Source: Ferrovibrio xuzhouensis (GTDB lineage Bacteria > Pseudomonadota > Alphaproteobacteria > Ferrovibrionales > Ferrovibrionaceae). Taken from it: 64,000 bases of DNA. Position 1 is the first letter of the stretch; every line of letters begins with the position of its first letter. The position numbers were made by a program, and so were the translations under genes. The stretch spans positions 1 to 64,000 of the forward strand of contig NZ_JBHRYJ010000005.1 in NCBI RefSeq assembly GCF_042648965.1, in the 5' to 3' direction. Shown here piece after piece: positions 24,144 through 33,758 of the stretch. The notes under the pieces were generated by a model, which saw only the letters and a program-made list of their open reading frames with translations, was not told the origin of the DNA and made no database searches.

Positions 24144-25880
24144 ATGACCACGCCCGAGCGCCCCTCGCCTGCCAGCCACAAGCCCAGCTTCGCCGAGTTG
24201 TTCATGCCGAAGCTGGTGACCATCCTGCGCGAGGGCTATGGCCTGCGCGACCTGCGCGCCGATATGGTGGCCGGGCTGACGGTCGCCATCGTCGCCATCC
24301 CGCTGTCGATGGCGATCGCCATCGCGTCCGGCACCACGCCGGATCGCGGGCTTTTCACCGCCATCATCGGCGGCTTCCTGGTTTCCGCACTGGGCGGCAG
24401 CCGCTTCCAGATCGGCGGCCCGGCCGGCGCCTTCATCGTGCTGGTGGCGGCCTGCGTCGCGCGCAACGGCATCGACGGCCTGCTGCTCGCCACCATGATG
24501 GCCGGCCTGTTCCTGCTGGTGATCGGCTGGCTGCGGCTCGGCACCTACATCAAGTTCATCCCCTACCCGGTCACCGTCGGCTTCACGGCGGGCATCGCGG
24601 TGATCATCTTCGCCAGCCAGATCCGCGACCTGCTTGGCCTCAGCCTGAGCGGCCACGAGCCCGGCCCGCTGGTGCCCAAGCTGCTGGCGCTGGGCGATGC
24701 CCTGCCCAGCGCCAGCCCGGCCGCCATCGCCGTCGCCGTCTTCACCATCGCGGTGATCGCCGGCCTGAAACGCTGGCGGCCGCACTGGCCCGGCATGCTG
24801 ATCGCCGTCGGGCTCGCCGCGGTGGTCGTCGCTGTCGTCGCCCTGCCGGTCGAGACCATCGGCACCCGCTTTGGCGGCATCCCGCGCACCCTGCCGCTGC
24901 CGGCGCTGCCTGCCATCTCGCTGGCGAAAATACAGGCCGTGCTGCCCGACGCCTTCGCCTTCGCTTTGCTCGGCGCCATCGAATCCCTGCTGTCGGCCAT
25001 CGTCGCCGACGGCATGACCGGCCGCCGCCACCGCTCGAACTGCGAACTGGTCGCCCAGGGCGTCGCCAATATCGTCGCGCCGCTGTTCGGCGGCATCTGC
25101 GTCACCGGCACGGTCGCCCGCACCGCCACCAATGTGCGGGCCGGCGCGCGCGGTCCCATTGCCGGCATGCTGCATTCGGTTTTCCTGCTGCTGTTCATGC
25201 TGGTGGCGGCGCCGCTGGCCAGCTACATCCCGCTCGCCGCGCTGGCCGGCGTGCTGACTGTGGTGGCCTGGAACATGGCCGAGAAGCATGCCTTCGCCAC
25301 CCTGCTGCGCTCGTCCTGGGGCGATGCCGCCGTGCTGCTGGCGACCTTCCTGCTGACCATCTTCCGCGACCTGACCGAAGGCATCCTGGTCGGCTTCGGC
25401 CTCGGCACCCTGCTGTTCCTCAACCGTATGGCGCAGGCGACCACGGTCGACAGCCATATTCCGCTGGTGCCCGAGGACCGCGCCGACGATGCCAACGGTG
25501 GCCGCCGGCCTTACGACGCCGCGCTGGCCAGCGATCCGGACATTGTGATCTACCGGATTTCCGGCGCTTTCTTTTTCGGTGCGGCCTCCAGCATCGGCGC
25601 GGTGCTCGACCGCATTGCCGACCGGCCGAAGACCTTCATCCTCGATTTCGCCGCAGTGCCCTTCCTCGACTCCACCGCCGCCAACACCATCGACGGCCTC
25701 GCCCGCAAGCTGGAACGCAGCGGCACGGCCCTGATCCTGACCGGCGTCACGCCCCCGGTGCGGCATGTGCTCCGCGCCCATGGCATCATCGCACCGCGCG
25801 TGCAGTACCAGCCGACCGTCGAGGCCGCACTCGGCAGCCGGCAGGCGATCAGCGCCGCAGCAGCGCCAGCGGCCTCCTGA
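24144..25880 (+). CDS. SulP family anion transporter with STAS domain
   Basis: This 578-residue SLC26/SulP transporter has a membrane part of about 430 residues with the family motifs VAIVAIPLSMAIAIASG and GGSRFQIGGPAGAFIV. The C-terminal cytoplasmic STAS domain (about 450-560) contains FLDSTAANTI. Such proteins carry sulfate, bicarbonate or dicarboxylates; the ion here is not determined. It shares an operon with a small Xre regulator and overlaps the end of the convergent nnrE/nnrD-type gene by 32 bp. Confidence 0.9.
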   Translation: MTTPERPSPASHKPSFAELFMPKLVTILREGYGLRDLRADMVAGLTVAIVAIPLSMAIAIASGTTPDRGLFTAIIGGFLVSALGGSRFQIGGPAGAFIVLVAACVARNGIDGLLLATMMAGLFLLVIGWLRLGTYIKFIPYPVTVGFTAGIAVIIFASQIRDLLGLSLSGHEPGPLVPKLLALGDALPSASPAAIAVAVFTIAVIAGLKRWRPHWPGMLIAVGLAAVVVAVVALPVETIGTRFGGIPRTLPLPALPAISLAKIQAVLPDAFAFALLGAIESLLSAIVADGMTGRRHRSNCELVAQGVANIVAPLFGGICVTGTVARTATNVRAGARGPIAGMLHSVFLLLFMLVAAPLASYIPLAALAGVLTVVAWNMAEKHAFATLLRSSWGDAAVLLATFLLTIFRDLTEGILVGFGLGTLLFLNRMAQATTVDSHIPLVPEDRADDANGGRRPYDAALASDPDIVIYRISGAFFFGAASSIGAVLDRIADRPKTFILDFAAVPFLDSTAANTIDGLARKLERSGTALILTGVTPPVRHVLRAHGIIAPRVQYQPTVEAALGSRQAISAAAAPAAS

Positions 25881-27327
25881 CCGCCAGCGGCAGGTCGTCG
25901 GCGATCAGTCCGGCGCCGGCTTCCGCCGCTGCCGCGCCATGCAGCCAGACGGCGGCACAGGCCGCCTCGAAGGCCGGCATACCCTGAGCCAGCAGCCCCG
26001 CACAGAACCCCGCCAGCACGTCACCGGCGCCGGCGGTGGCCAGATCGGGCGGCGCGTTGGCATTGATCGCCGCCTTTCCATCTGGCGCCGCGATCACCGT
26101 ATCGGCACCCTTCAGCACAACGATGGCACCGCTGCGCGCGGCGGCGGCCCGGGCGCGCGTAAGCTTGCTGCTGCCGTCCCCGGCCAGATCGGGAAACAGC
26201 CGGGCGAATTCGCCGTCATGGGGCGTCAGGATCACCGGGCCCTGCATCGCCGCGAATAACCGTGATGGATCGGCGGCAAAGGCCGTCAGCGCATCGGCGT
26301 CCAGCACCACGGCACGCCGGGGGACACGCCCGGTACCCAATGCCGCCAGCACCGCCATGCGTGTCGCATCGCCGGTGCCGTTGCCGGGCCCGAGCAGCAG
26401 CGCATTGCGGCGTGCATCGGCAATCGCCATGCGCCAGTCGGGCACGCCTTCACACGGCTGGCGCATCAGCGCATCGGGGCCACCCGCCTGCTGCAAAGCC
26501 GCAGCCGGCAGCGCCAGGGTCACCAGCCCGGCGCCGATCCTGAGCGCAGCATGACCGGCAAGCTGCGCCGCGCCGGCGCGGCCACCGCCACGCACCAGCA
26601 CATGGCCGCGGGCGTATTTGTGGCCATCGAGCCGGGGTCGCGGCAGCAGCCCGCGCCACAGGGCCGGGTCGTTCAGCCATTGTCGCGGCGCGATACCCTC
26701 GAGCACAGCCGCCGGAATGCCGATATCGGCGACATGCAGCTGGCCGCAGAGCAGCCGGCCGGGCAGCAGCAGATGGCCAGGCTTCGGCCGGAAGAAGGTG
26801 ACGCTGCGGGTGGCACGGATCGCCACACCGCGCGGCTGGCCGTCATCGCCATGCAGGCCGCTCGGCAGGTCGACGGCCACCACTGGACGGCCGCAGGCAT
26901 TCACCGCCTCGACCAGCACTTTCGCCATGCCATCGAGCGGCCGGCCGAGGCCGGCGCCGAACAGTGCATCGACAATGACGCCGGCCGCCACCGGGTCAGC
27001 ATCCGCCGGCGCCAGCACGGGGCCGGTCCACTGCGCCGCCATGGCCGCCGCATCGCCGTGCAGTGCTTCCCGGCTGCCCAGCAGCACCAATGCGACCGCG
27101 CGGCCTTGGCCTGCCAGCAGCCGCGCGGCGACAAAGCCGTCGCCGCCGTTGTTGCCCGGCCCGCACAACACCAGCACCGGCCCGCGCGGATGACAGCGCT
27201 GCACGATGCGCGCCACGGCAGCGCCGGCTGCCTCCATCAGCACGAGACCTGGCGTGCCGGCCGCGATCGTGCGGCGGTCGGCCTCGCCCATCTCGGCCAC
27301 GGTCAGCAGGACGGCGTTGGCGCTCAT
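25849..27327 (-). CDS. Bifunctional NAD(P)H-hydrate epimerase / ADP-dependent NAD(P)H-hydrate dehydratase
   Basis: This 492-residue fused repair enzyme restores damaged NAD(P)H. The N-terminal epimerase domain (YjeF_N, about 1-210) has LCGPGNNGGDGFVAARLL. The C-terminal ribokinase-like dehydratase domain (about 225-490) has LTPHDGEF and TAGAGDVLAGF. It starts 3 bases after the amidase stop and is the last gene of an SDR - P450 - amidase operon. Its stop lies inside the end of the convergent SulP gene. NADPH repair may matter when P450 or dehydrogenase flux is high, but that link is speculative. Confidence 0.9.
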   Translation of the reverse strand: MSANAVLLTVAEMGEADRRTIAAGTPGLVLMEAAGAAVARIVQRCHPRGPVLVLCGPGNNGGDGFVAARLLAGQGRAVALVLLGSREALHGDAAAMAAQWTGPVLAPADADPVAAGVIVDALFGAGLGRPLDGMAKVLVEAVNACGRPVVAVDLPSGLHGDDGQPRGVAIRATRSVTFFRPKPGHLLLPGRLLCGQLHVADIGIPAAVLEGIAPRQWLNDPALWRGLLPRPRLDGHKYARGHVLVRGGGRAGAAQLAGHAALRIGAGLVTLALPAAALQQAGGPDALMRQPCEGVPDWRMAIADARRNALLLGPGNGTGDATRMAVLAALGTGRVPRRAVVLDADALTAFAADPSRLFAAMQGPVILTPHDGEFARLFPDLAGDGSSKLTRARAAAARSGAIVVLKGADTVIAAPDGKAAINANAPPDLATAGAGDVLAGFCAGLLAQGMPAFEAACAAVWLHGAAAAEAGAGLIADDLPLAVRRPLALLRR

Positions 27328-27330
27328 GGT

Positions 27331-28731
27331 TCAGATCGCCGGCCGGCGCTTGTGCCAGTCGGTCGCCGCTTCATAGGCGGCCGCGGCGCGCAGCACCAGG
27401 TCGTCGCGATGCATCGGGCCGACCAACTGCAGGCCGATCGGCAAGCCGGAGGCCGAGAAGCCGCAGTTCACCGACATCGCCGGCTGCTGGGTCAGGTTGA
27501 AGGGATAGCTGAACGGCGTCCAGGCGGTCCAGTAGGCGTCGCCCATGCCGTCGGGCACCAGCTTGCCGGCAGTGAACGGCAGCACGGCGAGGCTCGGGGT
27601 CAGCAGCAGGTCGTATTTTTCATGGAATGTCTTCATGCGCACGCCAAGCGCGCCGCGCGCGTTGGCGGCTTCGAGATACTGTTTCAGCGTGATCGCCGCG
27701 CCGCGCTCGAAGGTCTTCACCAGCCCCGGATCGAGCAGCTTGAACTTCTCCGCCGGCAGCGCCATCAGCGCGTTGTAGGCACCGGCGAACCAGTGGGTGT
27801 GGAAGGCATCGACCGGATCACTGAAGCCCGGATCGACCTGTTCGACGATGGCGCCGAGCGCCGCCATCTGCTTCGCCGCCGCGTCCACCGCCGCCGCGAT
27901 TTCCGGATCGACCCTAGCATAGCCGAGCGTCGGACTGTAAGCGATCTTCACCCCCTTCACGCCGGCCGCCAGTCCGGCGGCGTAATCGGTATCGGCATAG
28001 GGCAGCGCAAACCAGTCGCGCGCATCGGGCTTCGCCATCTCGCGCAGCATCAGTGCGGCATCGCGTACCGTGCGGGTCATCGGCCCGAGATGCGCCACCG
28101 TGCCGAAGGGACTGAGCGGCGCCGCCGGCACGCGGCCGAAGCTCGGCTTCAGCCCGGCGATGCCGGTGAAACCGGCCGGAATGCGGATCGAGCCGCCACC
28201 GTCGGTGCCGACGGCGAACTGCCCGAGGCCGGCGGCGACCTGCGCCGAGGCACCGCCGGACGAACCGCCGGGCGTGGTGTCGGTGTTCCACGGGTTGCGG
28301 GTGATGCCGGTCAGCGGCGAGTCCGTCACGCCTTTCCAGCCCATTTCCGGCGAAGTGGTCTTGCCGAGGATGACGCAACCGGCCTCGCGCAGTCGCGCGG
28401 TGACCGGCGCATCCTCGTCCCAGGGCTGGTCCGGATTGGTGGTCTTCGAACCACGCAGGGTCGGCCAGCCCTTGGTCAGGAGGATGTCCTTGATCGAGGC
28501 CGGCACGCCGTCGACGGGACCGAGCGGCTTGCCCGCCTGCCAGCGCGCTTCCGATGCCCGGGCGTCTTTCAGCGCAGACTCCTCGTCCACCAGGCAATAG
28601 GCGTTGAGCTTGGGATTGACCGCCGCAATGCGCTTCAGCAGGGCCTGGGTCACCTCTACCGGCGACAGGCCGCCGGTGCTGTAGGCTTCAACCAGGTCGG
28701 ACGCGGTGGAAAAACAGAGATCGTCGCTCAT
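27331..28731 (-). CDS. Amidase (amidase signature family)
   Basis: This 466-residue amidase-signature enzyme hydrolyses amides through a Ser-cisSer-Lys triad. K81 (PASIKDIL), S157 in TPGGSSGGAS and S181 in GTDGGGSIRIPA are present. ATG 28731 has an AGAGAG leader. The longer upstream frame would overlap the P450 gene. It is close to GatA-like and acylamidase families, but no gatB or gatC is near, so it is probably catabolic. It lies between P450 and nnrE/nnrD genes. Confidence 0.87.
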   Translation of the reverse strand: MSDDLCFSTASDLVEAYSTGGLSPVEVTQALLKRIAAVNPKLNAYCLVDEESALKDARASEARWQAGKPLGPVDGVPASIKDILLTKGWPTLRGSKTTNPDQPWDEDAPVTARLREAGCVILGKTTSPEMGWKGVTDSPLTGITRNPWNTDTTPGGSSGGASAQVAAGLGQFAVGTDGGGSIRIPAGFTGIAGLKPSFGRVPAAPLSPFGTVAHLGPMTRTVRDAALMLREMAKPDARDWFALPYADTDYAAGLAAGVKGVKIAYSPTLGYARVDPEIAAAVDAAAKQMAALGAIVEQVDPGFSDPVDAFHTHWFAGAYNALMALPAEKFKLLDPGLVKTFERGAAITLKQYLEAANARGALGVRMKTFHEKYDLLLTPSLAVLPFTAGKLVPDGMGDAYWTAWTPFSYPFNLTQQPAMSVNCGFSASGLPIGLQLVGPMHRDDLVLRAAAAYEAATDWHKRRPAI

Positions 28732-28772
28732 TACTCTCTCTTTCGCTTGCCTGAAGTTTTCTGTCTGGGGAA

Positions 28773-30167
28773 TTACTGCCTGCGGCTTTCGATGGTCATC
28801 GGCAGGCCGGGCGTCGGCCGCAGGGTGATCTTGCCGACCGGCTGCACAATACTGCCCGGCACCATGCGGCAATGCAGTCTTTGTGCCAGCGTCGCGAGGA
28901 TCAGCACGGCCTCGATCATCGCAAAGCCCTGCCCGATGCAGATGCGCGGACCGGCGCCGAACGGCAGATAGATGTAACGCCGGCGGGCGGCCACCCGTTC
29001 CGGCGCGAAATTCTCCGGATCGAAAACATCGGGCTGTGGCCAGTAGAGCCGGTGCCGGTGCATCAGCCAGGGCGAGATGATCACATTGGTGCCGGCCGGC
29101 ATCTCGAGATCGCCAAAGCGGTCGTCGGCCATCGCCAGCCGTGCCGTGGTATGGGCCGGCGGATAGAGCCGCATCGCCTCTTCCACCACCATCCGGGTAT
29201 AGGCCAGCTTGTCGTAATCGCCATACTCCGCCGGCCGGCCGCCGAGTACGGCAGCGAGTTCCGCCCGCAGCTTCGCCTCGACCGCCGGCGCATGGGCCAG
29301 CAGATACCAGATCCAGGCCAGCGCCGTCGCCGTGGTCTCATGCCCGGCGAGGAAGAAGGTCGCCATCTGGTCGCGCACCTCGCGGTCGTCCAGCCGGCTG
29401 CCGCCCTCGTCGTCTTCCGCCGCCAGCAGCAGGCCGAGCAGGTCGCCGCCGAGATCGCCGCCGGCCGCGGCGCGGTCGCGGCGGCGGCGGATCAGGTCAC
29501 GGATGATGGCATCCATGCCGGCCAGCGCCGCCTGGCCTTCGCGGACCGACGGCCGCGGCACCCAGCGCGGCAGGCCGAGCAGGTCGGGGATGTTGGGCCG
29601 CACGGTGGCCTGGTAGCGGTCCATGGCGCCGCCGACCGTCGAGACGTCGGTGGTGGTATCGGCGCCGAACATGGTCTGCGCGATGATGTCCAGCGTCAGC
29701 AGCATCATCTCGCGCGCCATGTCGACCGGCTGATCCGATGGCTGTCGCGACAGCCGGTCGGCGAGCGCGGTGCTGCGTTCGGTCATGATGGCGGCAAAGC
29801 CGGACAGCCGGCGCGGCTGGAAGATCGGCGCCATCATGCGGCGCTGGCGTTTCCACACCGCGCCCTCGCTGGTCAGCAGGCCCTGGCCGAGGCCCGGCTC
29901 CAGCAGCCGCTTGCCGACCGGATCGCGCTCGTAACTGGCGGCATTGTCGAGCATGACATGGCGGATCAGGTCGGGGTGGTTGGCCACGACGACCGGCCGG
30001 AAGCCGAACCGGTAGACGATGATGTCGCGCTCGAAGGCCTCACGCGTCCAGGTGCCGATGGAATTCTCGCGCAGGGTCCGGATCAGCCGGATCAGCGGCA
30101 GGCGACGCTCATAGCGCTCCGGAAAGGCCGGAACGAAACCGCTGTCTGCCGCCGCCGCTGCGCTCAT
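28773..30167 (-). CDS. Cytochrome P450
   Basis: This 464-residue soluble P450 monooxygenase has the I-helix FLAGHETTATAL, the K-helix ExxR in EEAMRLYPP and the heme-binding loop FGAGPRICIGQGF with C410 as the thiolate ligand. There is no membrane anchor. No ferredoxin or reductase gene is adjacent, so its redox partner must be encoded elsewhere. It starts 13 bases after the SDR gene and precedes the amidase gene, suggesting hydroxylation and oxidation of one substrate. The substrate is unknown. Confidence 0.92.
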   Translation of the reverse strand: MSAAAAADSGFVPAFPERYERRLPLIRLIRTLRENSIGTWTREAFERDIIVYRFGFRPVVVANHPDLIRHVMLDNAASYERDPVGKRLLEPGLGQGLLTSEGAVWKRQRRMMAPIFQPRRLSGFAAIMTERSTALADRLSRQPSDQPVDMAREMMLLTLDIIAQTMFGADTTTDVSTVGGAMDRYQATVRPNIPDLLGLPRWVPRPSVREGQAALAGMDAIIRDLIRRRRDRAAAGGDLGGDLLGLLLAAEDDEGGSRLDDREVRDQMATFFLAGHETTATALAWIWYLLAHAPAVEAKLRAELAAVLGGRPAEYGDYDKLAYTRMVVEEAMRLYPPAHTTARLAMADDRFGDLEMPAGTNVIISPWLMHRHRLYWPQPDVFDPENFAPERVAARRRYIYLPFGAGPRICIGQGFAMIEAVLILATLAQRLHCRMVPGSIVQPVGKITLRPTPGLPMTIESRRQ

Positions 30168-30180
30168 TGCCGGCGTTCCA

Positions 30181-30951
30181 TCACAAGGTCGTGGTCATGC
30201 CGCCATCCACCGTCAGCAGATGGCCGTTCACGTAAGATGCCGCCGGCGAGGCGAGATACAGCGCCGCCCCGGCCAGTTCCTCCGGCCGGCCCCAGCGGCG
30301 CAAAGGCGTGCGCTCGTTGACGAAGCGCACGAAGGCTTCGTCCTTCAGCAGGTCGCGGTTGATCTCGGTCTCGAAATAACCCGGCGCGATGGCGTTGCAG
30401 GTGACGCCGGCCGATCCGAGTTCGGCGGCCAGCGACTTGGTCAGGCCGAGCAGGCCGTGTTTGGCCGCCGTATAGGCCGGGATGCTGGCGCGCCCCTTCA
30501 CCGAGAGGACCGAGCCGATATTCACGATGCGGCCGAAGCCGCGCTGGACCATGCCCGGCGCCGCGGCGCGCGACAGCACGAAGGCTGCCGTCAGGTCGAC
30601 CTCCAGCACCTGCCGCCAGTCGTCGACGGTGAAGGCGTCCAGCGGCTTGCGGATATTGATGCCCGCATTGTTGATCAGGATGTCGAGCCGGCCATGGGTC
30701 TTGCCGATGGCGACAATCGCGGCCTCGGCAGCCGGCGCATCGGCGACATCGAAGGCTGCCGTCTCGACCAGGCCATGCGGCCGCACGGCGTCGGCTGCCG
30801 CCTGCAGGGTCTCGGCATGACGGCCGTTGATCACCACCAACGCGCCGGCCTCGGCGAAGAGTTTGGCGATCTCGAGACCGAAGCCGCGCGACGCGCCGGT
30901 GACCAGCGCCACGCGGCCGCTCAGGTCGAACATCTGCTGCAACAAAGCCAT
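30181..30951 (-). CDS. SDR family oxidoreductase
   Basis: This 256-residue short-chain dehydrogenase has TGASRGFG as its cofactor motif, NNAG, a catalytic Ser in NIGSVLS and YTAAK. The start has GGGAGG eight bases upstream. It is the first gene of the SDR - P450 - amidase - nnrE/nnrD operon and resembles gluconate or 3-oxoacyl reductase-like members. It is divergent from the alcohol dehydrogenase gene. Confidence 0.88.
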   Translation of the reverse strand: MALLQQMFDLSGRVALVTGASRGFGLEIAKLFAEAGALVVINGRHAETLQAAADAVRPHGLVETAAFDVADAPAAEAAIVAIGKTHGRLDILINNAGINIRKPLDAFTVDDWRQVLEVDLTAAFVLSRAAAPGMVQRGFGRIVNIGSVLSVKGRASIPAYTAAKHGLLGLTKSLAAELGSAGVTCNAIAPGYFETEINRDLLKDEAFVRFVNERTPLRRWGRPEELAGAALYLASPAASYVNGHLLTVDGGMTTTL

Positions 30952-31058
30952 GACGGTACCTCCCGGCCACCGAGTTTAACGGCTCCGGCGCTGGACACCA
31001 GCCCGGCCGGCTCTTTACCATCCTCGGCAAACAGAAAAACCGCCCGGAGGACGCCATC

Positions 31059-32114
31059 ATGCTGCGCTGCTATCAGGTCGCCGAATTCGGCAAGCCGCTG
31101 GTCGCCGCCGACAGGCCGTTGCCCGTGCCGCAGGGCCGCGAGGTGCTGGTGCAGGTGGAACGCTGCGGCGTCTGCCACAGCGACCTGCATATCTGGGAGG
31201 GCTATTTCGACCTCGGCGGCGGCAAGCGCGTGGTGGCGGCCAACAATGGCGCCCTGCTGCCGCTGACCATGGGCCACGAGATCGTCGGTACCGTTGCGGC
31301 AACCGGCCCCGAGGCCATCAGCGCCAAGCCCGGCCAGCGCCGGCTGGTGTTTCCGTGGATCGGCTGCGGCAGCTGCCCGCCCTGCCGCGATGGCGCCGAG
31401 CATCTCTGCGCCGGGGCCCAGAAGGCGATCGGAATTTTCACCGACGGCGGCTACGCCAGCCATGTGCTGGTGCCTGACGAGAAGTATCTGCTCGATATCG
31501 GCGACCTCGATCCGGCACTCGCCGCCACCTATGCCTGCTCGGGACTGACCGCCTATTCGGCGCTGAAGAAGGTCGGCCCGCTGGCCGACCATCACACGTT
31601 GCTGATCGTCGGCGCCGGCGGCGTCGGCCTCAATGCAGTGGCGCTGGCGAAAGCCGTCACCGGGCAGGCGCCGGTGGTCGCCGACCTCGATCCGGCCAAG
31701 CGCACGGCGGCGATGCAGCTCGGCGCCAGGGATGCCATCGACCCGCGCGCCGAGGGTGCGCTGAAGACGCTGCTGAAAGCCAGCGGCGGCGTCATGGCAG
31801 CAGTGGATTTCGCCGGCTCGGACGCCAGCTTCGGTTTTGCCTATGGCGCCTTGCGCAAGGGCGGTCATCTCGTCTCGGTCGGCCTGCTCGGCGGCCAGGC
31901 GACGATCTCGCTCGGCCTGCATGTGCTGAAAGGGCTGCGCTTCACCGGCTCCTATGTCGGCAGCCTCGCCGAACTGCAGGAGCTGATCGCGCTGGCCCGC
32001 CGCTCGCCGCTGCCGGCCCTGCCGATCACCGCGCGCCCGCTGGCCGAAGCAACAGAGTCGCTCGCCGCGCTCAAGGCCGGCACGGTCGTCGGCCGCATCG
32101 TGCTGGAGGCCTAG
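31059..32114 (+). CDS. Zinc-dependent alcohol dehydrogenase
   Basis: This 351-residue medium-chain dehydrogenase has catalytic zinc ligands in CGVCHSD and GHE, a structural zinc site in CGSCPPCRDGAEHLC and the cofactor motif VGAGGVGLNA. The ATG has GGAGGA upstream. It resembles AdhP/alcohol dehydrogenases acting on primary or secondary alcohols with NAD. It ends exactly against the convergent FIST gene, the two stops sharing CTAG at 32111-32114. Confidence 0.9.
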   Translation: MLRCYQVAEFGKPLVAADRPLPVPQGREVLVQVERCGVCHSDLHIWEGYFDLGGGKRVVAANNGALLPLTMGHEIVGTVAATGPEAISAKPGQRRLVFPWIGCGSCPPCRDGAEHLCAGAQKAIGIFTDGGYASHVLVPDEKYLLDIGDLDPALAATYACSGLTAYSALKKVGPLADHHTLLIVGAGGVGLNAVALAKAVTGQAPVVADLDPAKRTAAMQLGARDAIDPRAEGALKTLLKASGGVMAAVDFAGSDASFGFAYGALRKGGHLVSVGLLGGQATISLGLHVLKGLRFTGSYVGSLAELQELIALARRSPLPALPITARPLAEATESLAALKAGTVVGRIVLEA

Positions 32115-33205
32115 AGGAACAGCGCCAGCACGCCGGTATAGCCATAGAGGCGCGACTGGGCGATCTCGCCGCCGCAGTACATGCCGACCAGCGGCAGGTC
32201 GGGAAACACCGTCTGAATCCGCGACAGTTCGCCCGGCGTCTGCACGAACTGGTCCTGGCAGCGTGCCATGCAGGAGAACCACAGGGCACCGCGCGGCGTC
32301 TGGTCGCCACAGCGCCGCTTGAGGTCGGCCAGCATGCGATCCATGTCGCGGCCGGCGCTTTCGACATCGCGGCGGCAGAAGAACAGGCTGTCGCCCTCTT
32401 CTACCATGGCGCCGATGGCGATGCCGCCGGCCTGCGGATCGACACCGATGATGTTGCGCACCAGATAGTCGGGCCGATCCGTGCCGCTGACCGGCAGGCC
32501 GATCATCAGCCCGGTGCCGAGCTTGCGCAGGTCCTGCAAAGATTCGACGCCGAAGCTGTCGCGCAGCACGTCATAGGCCGGGCGGTCGTCGAGTTCGAGC
32601 ACCAGGTTGCCGTCGGCCGCCGTCACGGTATGGAGGTCGCCGACCTGGGCGCAGCCCTGGCTCATGCCGGTCAGCACCGGCTGCGCCTCGGAGAAGACCA
32701 CGCCGGACATGCTGCCCTCGGCAACCTTGCCGGCCCATTGCGGCCGCGCGCCGCGGCCGGCGATCAGGCCACCGACCAGATAGGCGCCGCTGGCCTCCGA
32801 GAAATCCTCGATCAGTTCCGGCAATGCCGGGACCTGGGGATCGGCATGCACCACGCCGAACCAGCCCTGCGGCCGTTCGGTCGGGCTGCTGAACAGGGTG
32901 GCGCTGTCGTCGGGCACCTCGCCGATCAGGCAGGCGACCACCGGCTCGTCGCAGAATTCGGTATCGCCGGCCGCCACGCTGTAGGCGCAGGCACCGACGA
33001 TCATCTCGATACCGGTGGCGGCGCTCAGGCGGCGCACGATCTTGGGCAGGCGGTCGGCCAGCCGGTCGCTGACATAGACGAAGCCGATATTGGCGGCATC
33101 GGACAGCGGCATCAGCTGCAGCAGGCAGCCGTCGACGGCCATCCGCCAGTCCTCTGCCGCGCTGACTCCAAGCCGGAATCGCGAGCCGGCTGTCTGTTCG
33201 GTCAT
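32111..33205 (-). CDS. FIST signal-transduction domain protein
   Basis: This 364-residue protein has FIST N and FIST C domains (about 30-220 and 225-350), proposed sensors of small ligands such as amino acids. Motifs include LVGGLIAGRG, VVFSEAQPVLTG and the late FSCMARC and GMYCGGEIA. ATG 33205 has GGAGGT upstream; longer frames lack support. No attached kinase or methyl-accepting domain is seen, so it probably acts with a partner encoded elsewhere. It is divergent from the DUF2147 gene. Confidence 0.83.
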   Translation of the reverse strand: MTEQTAGSRFRLGVSAAEDWRMAVDGCLLQLMPLSDAANIGFVYVSDRLADRLPKIVRRLSAATGIEMIVGACAYSVAAGDTEFCDEPVVACLIGEVPDDSATLFSSPTERPQGWFGVVHADPQVPALPELIEDFSEASGAYLVGGLIAGRGARPQWAGKVAEGSMSGVVFSEAQPVLTGMSQGCAQVGDLHTVTAADGNLVLELDDRPAYDVLRDSFGVESLQDLRKLGTGLMIGLPVSGTDRPDYLVRNIIGVDPQAGGIAIGAMVEEGDSLFFCRRDVESAGRDMDRMLADLKRRCGDQTPRGALWFSCMARCQDQFVQTPGELSRIQTVFPDLPLVGMYCGGEIAQSRLYGYTGVLALFL

Positions 33206-33286
33206 GCCGCACCTCCTGTGCTTCCGGCCCGAGTATAGTATTCTCGTCTCATGATCGAAGCCCAAAAAGAGCCCGGGAGGGAAAGT

Positions 33287-33757
33287 ATGACGCATATTGT
33301 GCGCGCTGTTGCAATGATTGCCGCTTTGTCCGCCCTGATGATTGGCCTGTCCAACAACCTCGTGGCAGCCGGGGCCGCCGCCCCGGTCGGCTTGTGGACC
33401 ACCATCGACGACGAGACCGACGCGCCGCGCAGCATCGTCGAGATCACCGAGGTGAACGGCGAACTGCAGGGTCGTGTCACAAAAATATTCTACCGACCCG
33501 ACGAAAAGCCCGACCCGGTCTGCGACAAATGCGAAGGCGCCCGCAAGGACCAGCCGGTCATCGGCATGACCTTCCTGTGGGGCATGAAGACGGATGGCGA
33601 CGGCTGGGCCGGCGGTGCCATCCTCGATCCGAAGAACGGCAAGATCTACAAGGCCAAGATGAGCCTGAGCGACGACGGCAAACGCCTGCGCGTGCGCGGC
33701 TTCATCGGCATGCCGCTGCTGGGGCGCAGCCAGACCTGGCTGCGCGGCGACCGCTGA
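33287..33757 (+). CDS. DUF2147 family exported protein
   Basis: This 156-residue protein has a Sec signal peptide (about 1-28) followed by the DUF2147 beta-rich domain: GLWTTIDDETDAPRSIVEI, KDQPVIGM, WAGGAILDPKNGKIYKAKM and LRVRGFIGMPLLGRSQTW. ATG 33287 has GGGAGG seven bases upstream. Some relatives bind lipids or appear under stress, but the role is not established. Its stop abuts the convergent racemase-family gene. Confidence 0.85.
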   Translation: MTHIVRAVAMIAALSALMIGLSNNLVAAGAAAPVGLWTTIDDETDAPRSIVEITEVNGELQGRVTKIFYRPDEKPDPVCDKCEGARKDQPVIGMTFLWGMKTDGDGWAGGAILDPKNGKIYKAKMSLSDDGKRLRVRGFIGMPLLGRSQTWLRGDR

Positions 33758-33758
33758 T

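Noticed and set aside
23829..25781. Open frame of 650 codons on the minus strand
   Set aside because: It is the antisense shadow of the SulP transporter and the Xre gene.
26551..28971. Open frame of 806 codons on the plus strand
   Set aside because: It covers the opposite strand of the nnrE/nnrD and amidase genes, has no recognisable domain and has shadow-like composition.
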